Source: Tamlana sp038148895 (lineage in GTDB: Bacteria; Bacteroidota; Bacteroidia; Flavobacteriales; Flavobacteriaceae). From it: 64,000 bases of DNA. A program made the position numbers and the translations under genes. A model generated the notes under the pieces. It made no database searches, had not been told where the DNA came from, and saw nothing but the letters and a program-made list of their open reading frames with translations. Positions 32,731 to 42,236 of this stretch are shown here, one piece after another (the first letter of the stretch is position 1; every line of letters starts with the position of its first letter). The stretch lies in NCBI GenBank assembly GCA_038148895.1, contig JBBVGQ010000001.1, one strand, 5' to 3'.

Positions 32731-34713
32731 CTAAGTTTGTCCTTCTGTTTTTGGCGGATTAAATTTCAGGAGCCTTAGGGCGTTTAAAACAACTAATATT
32801 GTTGACCCTTCATGACCCACAACAGCGGGTCCCAGGGATATAGCCCCAATAATAGTTAATGGAACTAGAAGAACTACCATACCAAGGCTAATAATTAGGT
32901 TTTGCTTTATTATACGTTTAGCGCATCTGCCTAAACCAATAGCGAAGGGTAAATTGTCCAGTTTGTCCGCCAATAATGCAATATCGGCGGTTTCTAGGGC
33001 AACATCAGAGCCTGCAGCTCCCATGGCAATGCCAACGCTACTTTTTACCATGGCAGGCGCATCGTTAACACCATCGCCAACCATGGCAACATTGCCCACT
33101 TCGGATTTTAAATGTTCTATGGCGTCAACTTTTTCCTCGGGAAGCAAACTGCCCATTGGGTCAGTAATGCCGATTTTTTCAGCGATGACATCGGCTACTT
33201 TTTGATGGTCTCCTGTGAGCATAACCATCTTTTTTATGCCCATTTTTTTCAGAGTCTGGAGAGTTGAAGCAGCTTCAGTGCGGGCAACATCCATTACTGA
33301 GATTATTCCTAAATAATTATTGTTTTTATGAATAATCATTGTAGTATGGCCTCGAGATTCTAGTTCTTGCATCCTTTCGTTGATTTCTACGGGAACATCT
33401 TTTTGTGTTAATTCTTCAAAAAGCCTTCGATTACCAATATGCACAGTGCTTCCATTCCATTGAGCTCTAATGCCACGAGCGGTCAATGATGTTAAGTGTT
33501 CTGCGGGTGGAATCGTTAGGTTCTTGCCTAATTCTTTTTCACCACCTTCAACAATGGATGCTGCTAAAGGGTGGTCACTTAATTTTTCAACAGCTATTGC
33601 AGTTATTAATAATTCCTCTTTGGTGTTTTTGCCAAAAGGAATGGCATGGGTGAGTATTGGCTTGCCTCTGGTAAGTGTCCCTGTTTTATCAAATGCTATG
33701 GCACGTATGCTTGCTAAGTCTTCTAGTGGGCGCCCCCCTTTTATTAAAACCCCTTGTTTGGCACCTCTAGCAATACCCGCCAAAACGGCGCTAGGTGTAG
33801 AAATTGCCAGTGCGCAAGGCGATGCCGCTATTAAAACAGACATGGCCCGATAAAAACTTTGTTTAAAAGTTTCATCAATAACTAAAAAAGCAAAGCATAG
33901 AAAAAATACTACTGCCAATACAATAGGCACGTAATTTTTTTCAAATTTATCGGTAAGGTGCTGAGTTGGCGATTTTTGGGTTTCTGCTTCTTTGACTAAA
34001 TTGATTAATCTTGCTAGCGTACTGTCTTTAGATTCCTTTAAAACTTTTACTTCTAAAGCTCCGGCTCCATTAATGGTTCCTGCAAACACACGATTTTCGG
34101 CGGTCAATTTTGAAACATTGGTTTCGTTTTCCCAATTATTAGACGGATATTTTTCTACAGGCATGCTTTCCCCTGTTATGGGCGCTTGATTAACAGTGCT
34201 TTTACCTTTATTTACTACACCATCGGCTGCAATTTTAGAGTTAGGTTTTATGATGATGATGTCACCAACTTTTAATTGTTCAATAGAAACCTCTTCAACA
34301 GTGCCATTTCTTTTAACGAGTGCCATGGGTGGTGTTAAATTGGAAAGTGCAGCAATAGACTTTCTTGCTCGATTCATGGTATAGTGTTCTAAAGCATGTC
34401 CTAAACTAAACAAAAAAAGTAGCAAAGTGCCTTCGCCCCATTTTCCTAGTATGGCAGCACCAAATGCGGCAAACAGCATTAAAAAATCTATTTGAACTTT
34501 CCCTTTTAGGATATCTTTACCAGCAGTAATCAATGTAAAATAGGCACCGAAAATACCACCAATGATAAATAATGTGGTTGGGACGATTTCAGGGGTATTT
34601 AAAAGAAATGAAAAAATAATACCTGATAGCCAAAAGCTTCCACTGGCTATTGCAAAGTAAAGTTCTGTATTTTCACCAAACCAATCAACTACTATGTTGG
34701 AATGTTTGTTCAT
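32731..34713 (-). CDS. P1B-4-type heavy-metal-transporting P-type ATPase
   Basis: 660 residues. The core motifs are TGES (actuator), FDKTGTLTRG (phosphorylated Asp), MLTGDHQKVA and GDGVNDAPAM. The membrane metal site reads SPCALAIS rather than CPC, and the last helix has HEGSTILVVLNALRLL; together these mark the P1B-4 group (CoaT/CtpD/PfeT; Co, Fe or Zn export). There is no N-terminal metal-binding domain, as usual for this group. No metal-responsive regulator is adjacent. The 279 nt downstream of it hold no gene that I can support. Confidence 0.93.
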   Translation of the reverse strand: MNKHSNIVVDWFGENTELYFAIASGSFWLSGIIFSFLLNTPEIVPTTLFIIGGIFGAYFTLITAGKDILKGKVQIDFLMLFAAFGAAILGKWGEGTLLLFLFSLGHALEHYTMNRARKSIAALSNLTPPMALVKRNGTVEEVSIEQLKVGDIIIIKPNSKIAADGVVNKGKSTVNQAPITGESMPVEKYPSNNWENETNVSKLTAENRVFAGTINGAGALEVKVLKESKDSTLARLINLVKEAETQKSPTQHLTDKFEKNYVPIVLAVVFFLCFAFLVIDETFKQSFYRAMSVLIAASPCALAISTPSAVLAGIARGAKQGVLIKGGRPLEDLASIRAIAFDKTGTLTRGKPILTHAIPFGKNTKEELLITAIAVEKLSDHPLAASIVEGGEKELGKNLTIPPAEHLTSLTARGIRAQWNGSTVHIGNRRLFEELTQKDVPVEINERMQELESRGHTTMIIHKNNNYLGIISVMDVARTEAASTLQTLKKMGIKKMVMLTGDHQKVADVIAEKIGITDPMGSLLPEEKVDAIEHLKSEVGNVAMVGDGVNDAPAMVKSSVGIAMGAAGSDVALETADIALLADKLDNLPFAIGLGRCAKRIIKQNLIISLGMVVLLVPLTIIGAISLGPAVVGHEGSTILVVLNALRLLKFNPPKTEGQT

Positions 34714-34950
34714 TACAATTTTGGGGTTAAAAAAGCTGTAAGGTCATGACTAATTTTTTCCGAATCGTTTCATGTTAATTCTTAATTTTTTGGAGAAAGT
34801 CAACATTTTCAGCACAATAAAAATAGGCTTTTTTTGATTAAGAAACATTCTATTTAACCATTGAAAAGGCTGTCAAAACGTATTGTTTTTATTTGTAATT
34901 GATAGTATATTTAACACTAACCGATTAATTTTTAAGTATTTTTGCAAACT

Positions 34951-36894
34951 ATGCAAGAATTACAACTTTCAGATTGGCTACCTACCACAAACAAAGAGGT
35001 TAAAATTCGCGGATGGGAATATCTAGATGTTATCCTGTTCAGTGGAGATGCCTATGTAGACCACCCCACGTTTGGCCCTGCGGTTATTGGGCGTTTACTT
35101 GAAAGTTTTGGCTTGCGGGTGGCAATCGTTCCGCAGCCCAATGTAAATGACAACCTTCAGGATTTTGTAAAGCTTGGCAAGCCTAAATTGTTTTTTGGTG
35201 TAACCGGTGGCTGTATGGACCCTATGGTGAGTAACTACAACGCCAATAAAAAACGTCGTGATAAGGATGCATACACGCCGAATGGAGATATTGGCTTTAG
35301 ACCAGATTACGCTACTACAGTTTACAGTAATATTTTAAAGGAAAAATGGCCCGATGTTCCTGTTTTGATTGGTGGTATTGAAGCTTCCTTGCGTCGTGTA
35401 ACCCATTACGATTATTGGAGTGATAAGTTGATGCCCACTATTTTAGAGACATCAAAGGCCGATATGTTGGTGTATGGAATGGGCGAACAGCCATTGCGAG
35501 AGGTTGTTCGATTACTGGAAAAAGGGGTGCCTTTTGAGAGTATAAACACGGTCAATCAAACCGCATTGCTTATTAATAATGACTCGGATATTCCAAAAAA
35601 TAAAAATTGGGAAGATGTTGAAATAGCCTCACACGAAGTCTGCTTAAAAGATAAAAAGGCCTACGCCTCTAATTTTAAAATCATTGAGCAAGAGTCTAAT
35701 AAGTTGCATGCGCGACGTATTTTTCAGAAAGTAGGGGATAAGATGCTGATGATAAATCCGCCATATCCAACCATGACCGAGGAAGAAATTGATGCTTCTT
35801 TTGATTTGCCTTACACCCGCTTGCCTCACCCCAAGTACGATAAGCGTGGGCCGATTCCAGCTTTTGAAATGATTAAGTTTTCCATCAACATCCATCGAGG
35901 GTGTTTTGGGGGCTGTAGTTTCTGTACCATTTCGGCACACCAAGGAAAATTTATTGCGTCACGAAGTCAAGAATCCATTTTGAAAGAGGTGGATAAGGTT
36001 GCCAATATGCCAGATTTTAAGGGTTATTTATCTGATATTGGAGGCCCCAGTGCGAACATGTATAAAATGAAAGGTAAAATACAATCTGTTTGTGATAAGT
36101 GTGTGGCGCCAAGTTGTATTTCACCAGTTATTTGCAGTAATTTAGATACATCCCATAAACCGTTAACGGAACTGTATAAAGCTGTTGACAGCCATCCAAA
36201 AGTTAAAAAGTCGTTCATCGGAAGTGGTATACGCCATGATATGTTGGTGCCAGAATTCAATAAAAATGCGGATGCAAAAGAATTGGATGATTATACCGAG
36301 GAAGTCATGACCAAACACGTTTCTGGACGGTTGAAAGTGGCTCCAGAACATACCAGCGACCCTGTTTTGAAACTCATGCGAAAACCTTCGTTTAGTTATT
36401 TCCATAAGTTTAAAGATCGGTTTGATAAAATCAATATTAAGCACAAGCTCAATCTACAACTTATCCCATATTTTATATCCAATCACCCGGCATGTGAAGC
36501 GGAAGATATGGCCAATCTTGCAGCCGAGACCAAAGATATGGGCTTTCAATTGGAGCAAGTTCAAGGGTTTACGCCAACGCCCATGACTGTGGCAACGGTA
36601 ATTTATTACAGTGGTTATCACCCTTATACTTTGCAGGAAGTTAAAACACCAAAAACCAAAAAGGAAAAGGACGAACAACACCGATTTTTCTTTTGGTATA
36701 AGGATGAAAACAAAGCTTGGATTAAAAACACCTTAAACAAACTGGGGAGGCAAGATTTACTTAAAGTTCTGTTGCCTGAAAAAACTGAAAAATGGCGTAA
36801 AAACAAACCGGGCAAACCCAAGCACACATTCAATGATGCAGTTCCTTTTAATCAAAGGAAGAATAAGATAAAATATCGAAAGAAGAGAAAGTGA
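34951..36894 (+). CDS. YgiQ family radical SAM protein
   Basis: 647 residues from the ATG at 34951 (an in-frame TTG at 34942 is less likely). The radical SAM cluster motif is RGCFGGCSFC (CxxxCxxC); an upstream B12-like Rossmann part includes DVILFSGDAYVDHPTFGPAV, and GYLSDIGGPSANMYKM and PEHTSDPVLKLMRKPS are YgiQ signatures. The C-terminus is basic. Function of the family is not settled. A TATTTTTG -7 box ends only 6 nt before the ATG, so the mRNA may be leaderless. It converges on polA with 27 nt between stops and no hairpin. Confidence 0.93.
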   Translation: MQELQLSDWLPTTNKEVKIRGWEYLDVILFSGDAYVDHPTFGPAVIGRLLESFGLRVAIVPQPNVNDNLQDFVKLGKPKLFFGVTGGCMDPMVSNYNANKKRRDKDAYTPNGDIGFRPDYATTVYSNILKEKWPDVPVLIGGIEASLRRVTHYDYWSDKLMPTILETSKADMLVYGMGEQPLREVVRLLEKGVPFESINTVNQTALLINNDSDIPKNKNWEDVEIASHEVCLKDKKAYASNFKIIEQESNKLHARRIFQKVGDKMLMINPPYPTMTEEEIDASFDLPYTRLPHPKYDKRGPIPAFEMIKFSINIHRGCFGGCSFCTISAHQGKFIASRSQESILKEVDKVANMPDFKGYLSDIGGPSANMYKMKGKIQSVCDKCVAPSCISPVICSNLDTSHKPLTELYKAVDSHPKVKKSFIGSGIRHDMLVPEFNKNADAKELDDYTEEVMTKHVSGRLKVAPEHTSDPVLKLMRKPSFSYFHKFKDRFDKINIKHKLNLQLIPYFISNHPACEAEDMANLAAETKDMGFQLEQVQGFTPTPMTVATVIYYSGYHPYTLQEVKTPKTKKEKDEQHRFFFWYKDENKAWIKNTLNKLGRQDLLKVLLPEKTEKWRKNKPGKPKHTFNDAVPFNQRKNKIKYRKKRK

Positions 36895-36921
36895 TTTTAA
36901 TCTTTTTCAATGAGAAAGTTT

Positions 36922-39795
36922 TTAATGCGCCTCCAGCCAATTGTTACCAACTCCTAAATCAACATCCAACGGCACATCTAATTTATAAGCATTTTCCATT
37001 TCTGTTTTCACCAGTGTTTTGATGGTTTCCAATTCTGGTTTGTACACATCAAACACCAATTCGTCATGTACTTGCAAAAGCATTTTGGTTTTGTAATGGC
37101 CTGCTTCAAGCTTTCTAAAAATGTTAATCATGGCAATTTTAATGATGTCGGCCGCACTACCTTGTATCGGTGCATTTACGGCATTACGCTCTGCTGCGCC
37201 ACGCACCACAGCATTTCTGGAATTGATGTCTTTTAAATAACGCCTTCTACCTAAAACGGTTTGTACATAACCATGGTCTCGCGCAAAATCCACTTGCTCA
37301 CTTATAAAGTTTTTTAATTTGGGGTAGGTGGTGTAATAGGTGTCAATTAACTCTTTGGCTTCACTTCTAGATAAATCGGTTTGGTTGCTCAATCCGAAAG
37401 CTGAAACACCGTAAATAATACCAAAGTTTACCGTTTTTGCGTTGCTTCTTTGTTCGCGAGTAACTTCTTCAATAGGAACATTGAATACTTTTGAGGCCGT
37501 TGAAGCATGAATATCCTCACCGTGTTTAAAAGCTTCAATCATGGTTTCTTCTTTGCTCAGTGCGGCAATGATGCGAAGTTCTATTTGGCTGTAATCGGCA
37601 GCTAATAAAATGTAATCTTCATTTCTAGGGATAAACGCTTTTCTTACCTGTCGGCCGCGTTCGGTACGAATGGGAATGTTCTGTAAATTGGGGTTGTTAC
37701 TGCTCAAACGTCCTGTGGCAGCAACAGTTTGCATATAATCTGTGTGTACTCTGCCAGTAGATGGTTCAATCTGTTGTGGTAGTGCATCAACGTAAGTGCT
37801 TTTTAGTTTTGACAAACCTCTAAACTCCAATATCTGTTGGATAATTTTGTGGTCTTTAGCCAAATAGCTTAAAATATCTTCCGAAGTAGCGTACTGTCCT
37901 GTTTTGGTCTTTTTGGGCTTGTCTACCAGTTTCATTTTGTCAAACAAAATTTCGCCCAATTGTTTAGGCGAAGCAATATTGAATTCTTCACCAGCAGCTT
38001 CATAAATACTTTTCTCTAGGGTGGCAATATCGTTTTCAAGCTGTTCTGACAAAGAGTTTAAAAAGTCCTTATCCAAATTAATGCCTTCCAATTCCATAGC
38101 TGCCAAAACTCGAAGCAAAGGGATTTCAATGTCATCAAAAAGTTTTTGGGTGTTGGCCTCGCCCAATTCGTTTTGAAAATGCTCTTTAAGTTGAAGTGTA
38201 ATGTCGGCATCTTCAACAGCATATTCCGTTTGCTTTTCTAAAGGTACATCACGCATGGAAAGTTGGTTTTTACCTTTTTTCCCGATTAATTCTTCAATCG
38301 AAATGGGCGAGTAATTGAGATAGGTTTCTGATAGCACATCCATGTTATGGCGCATATCAGGATTGATTAAATAATGTGCCAACATGGTGTCAAATAACTT
38401 GCCTTTTACCTGTACGTTGTATTTGGCCAAAACCTTAATGTCGTACTTTAAGTTTTGCCCAATTTTTTGAATGTTTTCGTTTTCAAAAAACGGATGAAGC
38501 TCTTCAATTAACGTTTGGGCTTCGTCTCTATTTTCAGGAAAAGGTAAATAGAAACCTTTATTAGCTTCCCATGAAAATGCAATGCCAACCAACTCTGCCG
38601 TTATGGGGTTAATGCCCGTAGTTTCGGTGTCAAAGCAAACCGAATTTTGGCTCATTAAGTTTTTAATGAACAATTTCGTGGCCATACCTGTTGCCACACT
38701 TTGGTAAAAATGTGAGGTGGTTTCGGCTGTTTTTCTGGTGTAAGATGTTGTGGTAGCAATGTTATCTTCAGCATCGCCATCGGCACCAAATAAAGAGAAT
38801 TGCCCGGTCCCGGCCGATGCTTTTTCTTTTGGCGTTTGGGGCTTTTCCATTGCACTAGAACCAGTATTTTGATTTGAATTGCTTCCCAATTCTACTGAAG
38901 TTTCTTCCCCGTCAGAAAATGTTTTTATAAAATTTTCAGTTAGTCGTCTGAATTCTAGATTCTGAAAAATTTCCTTTACTTTTTCAATGTCTGGATGGTT
39001 AAGTTCAAAATCTTCTGCGTGAAATTCTACAGGCACATCAAGCATGATTTTTGCCAATTTTTTGGATAGTCTTCCCAATTCAGCATTTTCTTCAACCTTC
39101 TCTTTCATTTTGCCCTTTAGCTTATCGGTATTTGCTAAAAGCCCTTCCATGCTGCCAAACTCCTTAATAAACTTTTTTGCTGTTTTTTCGCCAACACCTG
39201 GTAACCCTGGAATGTTGTCGCTGGAATCACCCATCATCCCTAAAAAATCAATGACTTGATCTGGAGTTTCAACCTCAAATTTTTTCTTAACCTCGGGGAT
39301 GCCCCAGGTTTCGTAGCCACCACCAAACGATTTTGGGCGATACATAAAAATATTGTCGGTTACCAATTGCGCAAAATCCTTGTCGGGTGTTACCATAAAG
39401 GTTTTGTAGCCTTCTTTTTCCGCTTGACGGGATAGTGTTCCAATAATGTCATCAGCCTCATAACCACTTTTTTCTATGATGGGAATGTGCATGGCTTTTA
39501 AAATTTCATGGATGTATGGCACTGCGGTTTTTATTCCTTCAGGCGTTTCATCTCTGTTGGCCTTATATTCCTCAAACATTTCAACACGGTCGGCACTTCC
39601 CCCTTTATCAAAACAAACCGCCAAATGGTCTGGGCGCTCTCGTTTTATAACATCCAAAAGGGAATTCATAAACCCCATAATTGCCGAGGTGTCTTCACCC
39701 TTTGAATTTATTCTTGGATTTTTTATAAAGGCATAATAGCCACGAAAAATAAGGGCATAGGCATCTACTAAAAAGAGACGTTTTTGGTCTGACAT
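36922..39795 (-). CDS. polA: DNA polymerase I
   Basis: 957 residues with all three domains. 5'-3' exonuclease: FLVDAYALIFRGYYAF to GLPGVGEKTAKKFI. 3'-5' proofreading domain: CFDTETTGINPITAEL retains the DxE metal ligands, with IGQNLKYDIKVL. Polymerase: motif A DYSQIELRIIAAL, motif B RSNAKTVNFGIIYG, motif C LLQVHDELVFDV. Fills gaps in replication and excision repair. A TAGCTTTG -7 box (minus 39825 to 39818) lies about 22 nt upstream of the ATG. Confidence 0.97.
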   Translation of the reverse strand: MSDQKRLFLVDAYALIFRGYYAFIKNPRINSKGEDTSAIMGFMNSLLDVIKRERPDHLAVCFDKGGSADRVEMFEEYKANRDETPEGIKTAVPYIHEILKAMHIPIIEKSGYEADDIIGTLSRQAEKEGYKTFMVTPDKDFAQLVTDNIFMYRPKSFGGGYETWGIPEVKKKFEVETPDQVIDFLGMMGDSSDNIPGLPGVGEKTAKKFIKEFGSMEGLLANTDKLKGKMKEKVEENAELGRLSKKLAKIMLDVPVEFHAEDFELNHPDIEKVKEIFQNLEFRRLTENFIKTFSDGEETSVELGSNSNQNTGSSAMEKPQTPKEKASAGTGQFSLFGADGDAEDNIATTTSYTRKTAETTSHFYQSVATGMATKLFIKNLMSQNSVCFDTETTGINPITAELVGIAFSWEANKGFYLPFPENRDEAQTLIEELHPFFENENIQKIGQNLKYDIKVLAKYNVQVKGKLFDTMLAHYLINPDMRHNMDVLSETYLNYSPISIEELIGKKGKNQLSMRDVPLEKQTEYAVEDADITLQLKEHFQNELGEANTQKLFDDIEIPLLRVLAAMELEGINLDKDFLNSLSEQLENDIATLEKSIYEAAGEEFNIASPKQLGEILFDKMKLVDKPKKTKTGQYATSEDILSYLAKDHKIIQQILEFRGLSKLKSTYVDALPQQIEPSTGRVHTDYMQTVAATGRLSSNNPNLQNIPIRTERGRQVRKAFIPRNEDYILLAADYSQIELRIIAALSKEETMIEAFKHGEDIHASTASKVFNVPIEEVTREQRSNAKTVNFGIIYGVSAFGLSNQTDLSRSEAKELIDTYYTTYPKLKNFISEQVDFARDHGYVQTVLGRRRYLKDINSRNAVVRGAAERNAVNAPIQGSAADIIKIAMINIFRKLEAGHYKTKMLLQVHDELVFDVYKPELETIKTLVKTEMENAYKLDVPLDVDLGVGNNWLEAH

Positions 39796-39973
39796 TGGTT
39801 TAATTTTGAAAGAAAACCAAAGCTACGAAAAGTTATGCGTAAAATTGAATTTATAATGGTTTGGGTTTGTGTGATGTTTATAACACATCAGTTAAATTCT
39901 TAACAATTAGTTAAATAAAACTCTTAATGCGTTATTCATTTATAATACTGTTATCTTTGGGTAAAAAAGAACG

Positions 39974-41203
39974 ATGCTACGCTGGGCTTTACTTTTACTG
40001 TTTTACGCCGCAATAACTTTTTATGGCTTTCTGGCCCTTAGAACGGTGACCAAAAATATTTGGTTGCATTACCTGTTTATTTTAATTGCTTTGGTCATTG
40101 CGGGCAATTTTATCATTCAATTTACGGTTTATACCGAGGGGCGCGTTTTAACCCCTGCCAAAAGTTATGCCTTTGGATTTTTGTTGGCCTTTATTTCATT
40201 GGGGCTTATATTAATTCCGCTTCTTTTATTAGAAGATATTGGACGGGTAATCTATGGGCTTTATGACAAATTTCTTGCTAAAAATGATTCCTTTTATTTG
40301 CCATCGCGACGAAAGTTTATCAGCCAGATTGCACTTGGCCTTGCCGCCATTCCGTTTTCATCCATACTTTATGGTATGTATCGGGGTAAGTATCAATTTA
40401 GGGTTTTAAATTATACACTTCATTTTGAAGATTTGCCTGAGGCTTTTGATGGATATAAAATCACGCAAATTAGTGATGTGCATTCAGGTAGTTTTGATAA
40501 CCGGGAGAAAATTGAATACGGTATTAATCTTATAAATGAACAAGCCTCGGATGCTATTTTGTTTACAGGAGATATGGTAAACAATAAGTCTTCCGAAATG
40601 CTGCCTTGGAAGGATTTGTTCAGTTCGTTAAAAGCAAAAGATGGTATTTTCTCTATTTTGGGAAATCACGATTATGGCGATTACGTTGATTGGTCATCTT
40701 CGGAAGAAAAAAAGCGAAATTTTGAAGAACTGATACAATTACAGAAAGACATGGGTTACGACTTGCTTTTAAATGAAAGCAGATTCATTGAAAAGGATGG
40801 GCAGCGCATTGCTATTGTTGGCGTTGAAAATTGGGGTAGCGGCGGATTTAAGCAAGCTGGCGATTTGAAAAAGGCATCAGAAAATATAGACCCGAACGAT
40901 TTTAAAATATTAATGAGCCACGACCCAACACACTGGCAGCAAAAAGTTATAGATGATGATTACCATTATCATTTAACGCTAAGCGGTCATACCCACGGCA
41001 TGCAGTTTGGTATTGAAATTCCCGGGTGGGTTAAATGGAGCCCCGCAAAATGGCGTTATAAATATTGGGCAGGTGTCTATAAAGAAATGGGCCAATACAT
41101 TAATGTAAACCGTGGTTTTGGGTTTTTAGGTTATCCAGGGCGTGTTGGTATATGGCCTGAAATAACAGTTATAGAGCTTAAAAAGGGTACAAGTGATGCA
41201 TAA
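39974..41203 (+). CDS. Membrane-anchored metallophosphoesterase
   Basis: 409 residues. Three or four N-terminal hydrophobic helices (to about residue 140) precede a calcineurin-like phosphoesterase domain with its five metal blocks: QISDVHSG, LFTGDMVNN, LGNHDYGD, LMSHDP, LSGHTHGMQ. This arrangement fits the YkuE/YaeI-like phosphodiesterase branch; a lipid or nucleotide phosphate ester is the likely substrate. A TATCTTTG -7 box is at 39952-39959. Confidence 0.92.
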   Translation: MLRWALLLLFYAAITFYGFLALRTVTKNIWLHYLFILIALVIAGNFIIQFTVYTEGRVLTPAKSYAFGFLLAFISLGLILIPLLLLEDIGRVIYGLYDKFLAKNDSFYLPSRRKFISQIALGLAAIPFSSILYGMYRGKYQFRVLNYTLHFEDLPEAFDGYKITQISDVHSGSFDNREKIEYGINLINEQASDAILFTGDMVNNKSSEMLPWKDLFSSLKAKDGIFSILGNHDYGDYVDWSSSEEKKRNFEELIQLQKDMGYDLLLNESRFIEKDGQRIAIVGVENWGSGGFKQAGDLKKASENIDPNDFKILMSHDPTHWQQKVIDDDYHYHLTLSGHTHGMQFGIEIPGWVKWSPAKWRYKYWAGVYKEMGQYINVNRGFGFLGYPGRVGIWPEITVIELKKGTSDA

Positions 41204-41257
41204 TTCGTAAGAAATGCTATATTTGTATAAGTGCATATGATTAATAAACAATAAAGT

Positions 41258-41554
41258 ATGTCAAAATTTGGGGAGCTAATAGACGTATCAATTCCAGTTT
41301 TGTTAGATTTTTATACAGAGTGGGATGACCAAACCGGGGCAATGCATTTAATTTTAAGAGATGTAGCTGCCGCTTTAGGAGATAAAGCAAAGGTTATTAA
41401 AATTGATGTTGAAAAAAATCAGGAACTTGCCGAAGCCCTGCGCGTTAAAACTTTACCAACCCTTATTATCTACAAAGATGGCGAGATGAAATGGCGCCAA
41501 AGCGGCGAGCAAGATGCCAATACATTAATTGGCATTGTAAAGGAGTATCTTTAA
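41258..41554 (+). CDS. Thioredoxin-fold protein lacking both active-site cysteines
   Basis: 98 residues with a thioredoxin fold: PVLLDFYTEW, the central strand AKVIKIDVEKNQELAEAL, the cis-Pro segment VKTLPTLIIYKDG and a final helix. Where thioredoxin has WCGPC, this protein reads W22-D-D-Q-T26, so it has no dithiol chemistry. The whole protein contains no cysteine. I recall similar Cys-less proteins in other Flavobacteriaceae, so this is probably not a sequencing error. A chaperone or protein-binding role is possible. TATATTTG at 41218-41225 is its likely -7 box. Confidence 0.85.
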   Translation: MSKFGELIDVSIPVLLDFYTEWDDQTGAMHLILRDVAAALGDKAKVIKIDVEKNQELAEALRVKTLPTLIIYKDGEMKWRQSGEQDANTLIGIVKEYL

Positions 41555-41588
41555 AAAAAGAGTTAAAATCATAGGGAGAAATCTTAGG

Positions 41589-42233
41589 TTAAACTTCTTC
41601 TAAGGTTTTAAACCTATATCCTTTTTCGCTAAAATAATCCAATACTTTGGGCAATGCATATTGCATGTTTTTAGAAGCCTTAATGCTGTCATGAAAAACA
41701 ATAATACTGCCATTAACGGTTTTGTCAATTACGTTGTTTAAACAGGTTTCAGGCATAACACTTTTATCCCAATCAAAAGAAAGAACATCCCACATGATTA
41801 TCTTATAACCCACTTCAATAAGTTTTTTGCCTTGTTTTGGTGTTATTTGGCCATAAGGAGGCCGGAATAAATTGACTGTAGATGATTTATGGGATTCTAT
41901 GATTTTTTGTGCATTATCTACCTCTGCCAGATAGTCTTCAGTTTTGGTTTTCCACCCTTTTACATGGTTGAAGGTGTGGTTACCAATTATATGGCCTTCT
42001 TCAAGAATATTTAGAAATATATCAGGGTGTTTTTCAATATTGTTTCCAATACAAAAAAAAGTGGCCTTGGCGCTGTGCGTTTTCAGTGTTTTTAAGGTCC
42101 AGTTTGTTATTTCGGGTGTTGGGCCATCATCAAAAGTCAAATAAATCACCTTTTCGGTTGAAGGAACATCCCAAATATAGTTAGGGAACATTTTCTTGGC
42201 GACCAAAGGTGTTTTTATGGGTGTAAAGTCCAT
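41589..42233 (-). CDS. Polysaccharide deacetylase (NodB/CE4) family protein
   Basis: 214 residues of the NodB domain. YLTFDDGPTPE supplies the catalytic and metal Asp; HIIGNHTFNHVKGW is the metal-binding HxxxH; LFRPPYGQITPKQ is motif 3 and MWDVLSFDW motif 4; IIVFHDS is motif 5. No signal peptide is obvious. Family enzymes remove acetyl groups from GlcNAc-containing polymers or act on related substrates. The start lies 3 nt after the stop of the DUF2723 gene, so the two are one operon. Confidence 0.92.
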   Translation of the reverse strand: MDFTPIKTPLVAKKMFPNYIWDVPSTEKVIYLTFDDGPTPEITNWTLKTLKTHSAKATFFCIGNNIEKHPDIFLNILEEGHIIGNHTFNHVKGWKTKTEDYLAEVDNAQKIIESHKSSTVNLFRPPYGQITPKQGKKLIEVGYKIIMWDVLSFDWDKSVMPETCLNNVIDKTVNGSIIVFHDSIKASKNMQYALPKVLDYFSEKGYRFKTLEEV

Positions 42234-42236
42234 AAA

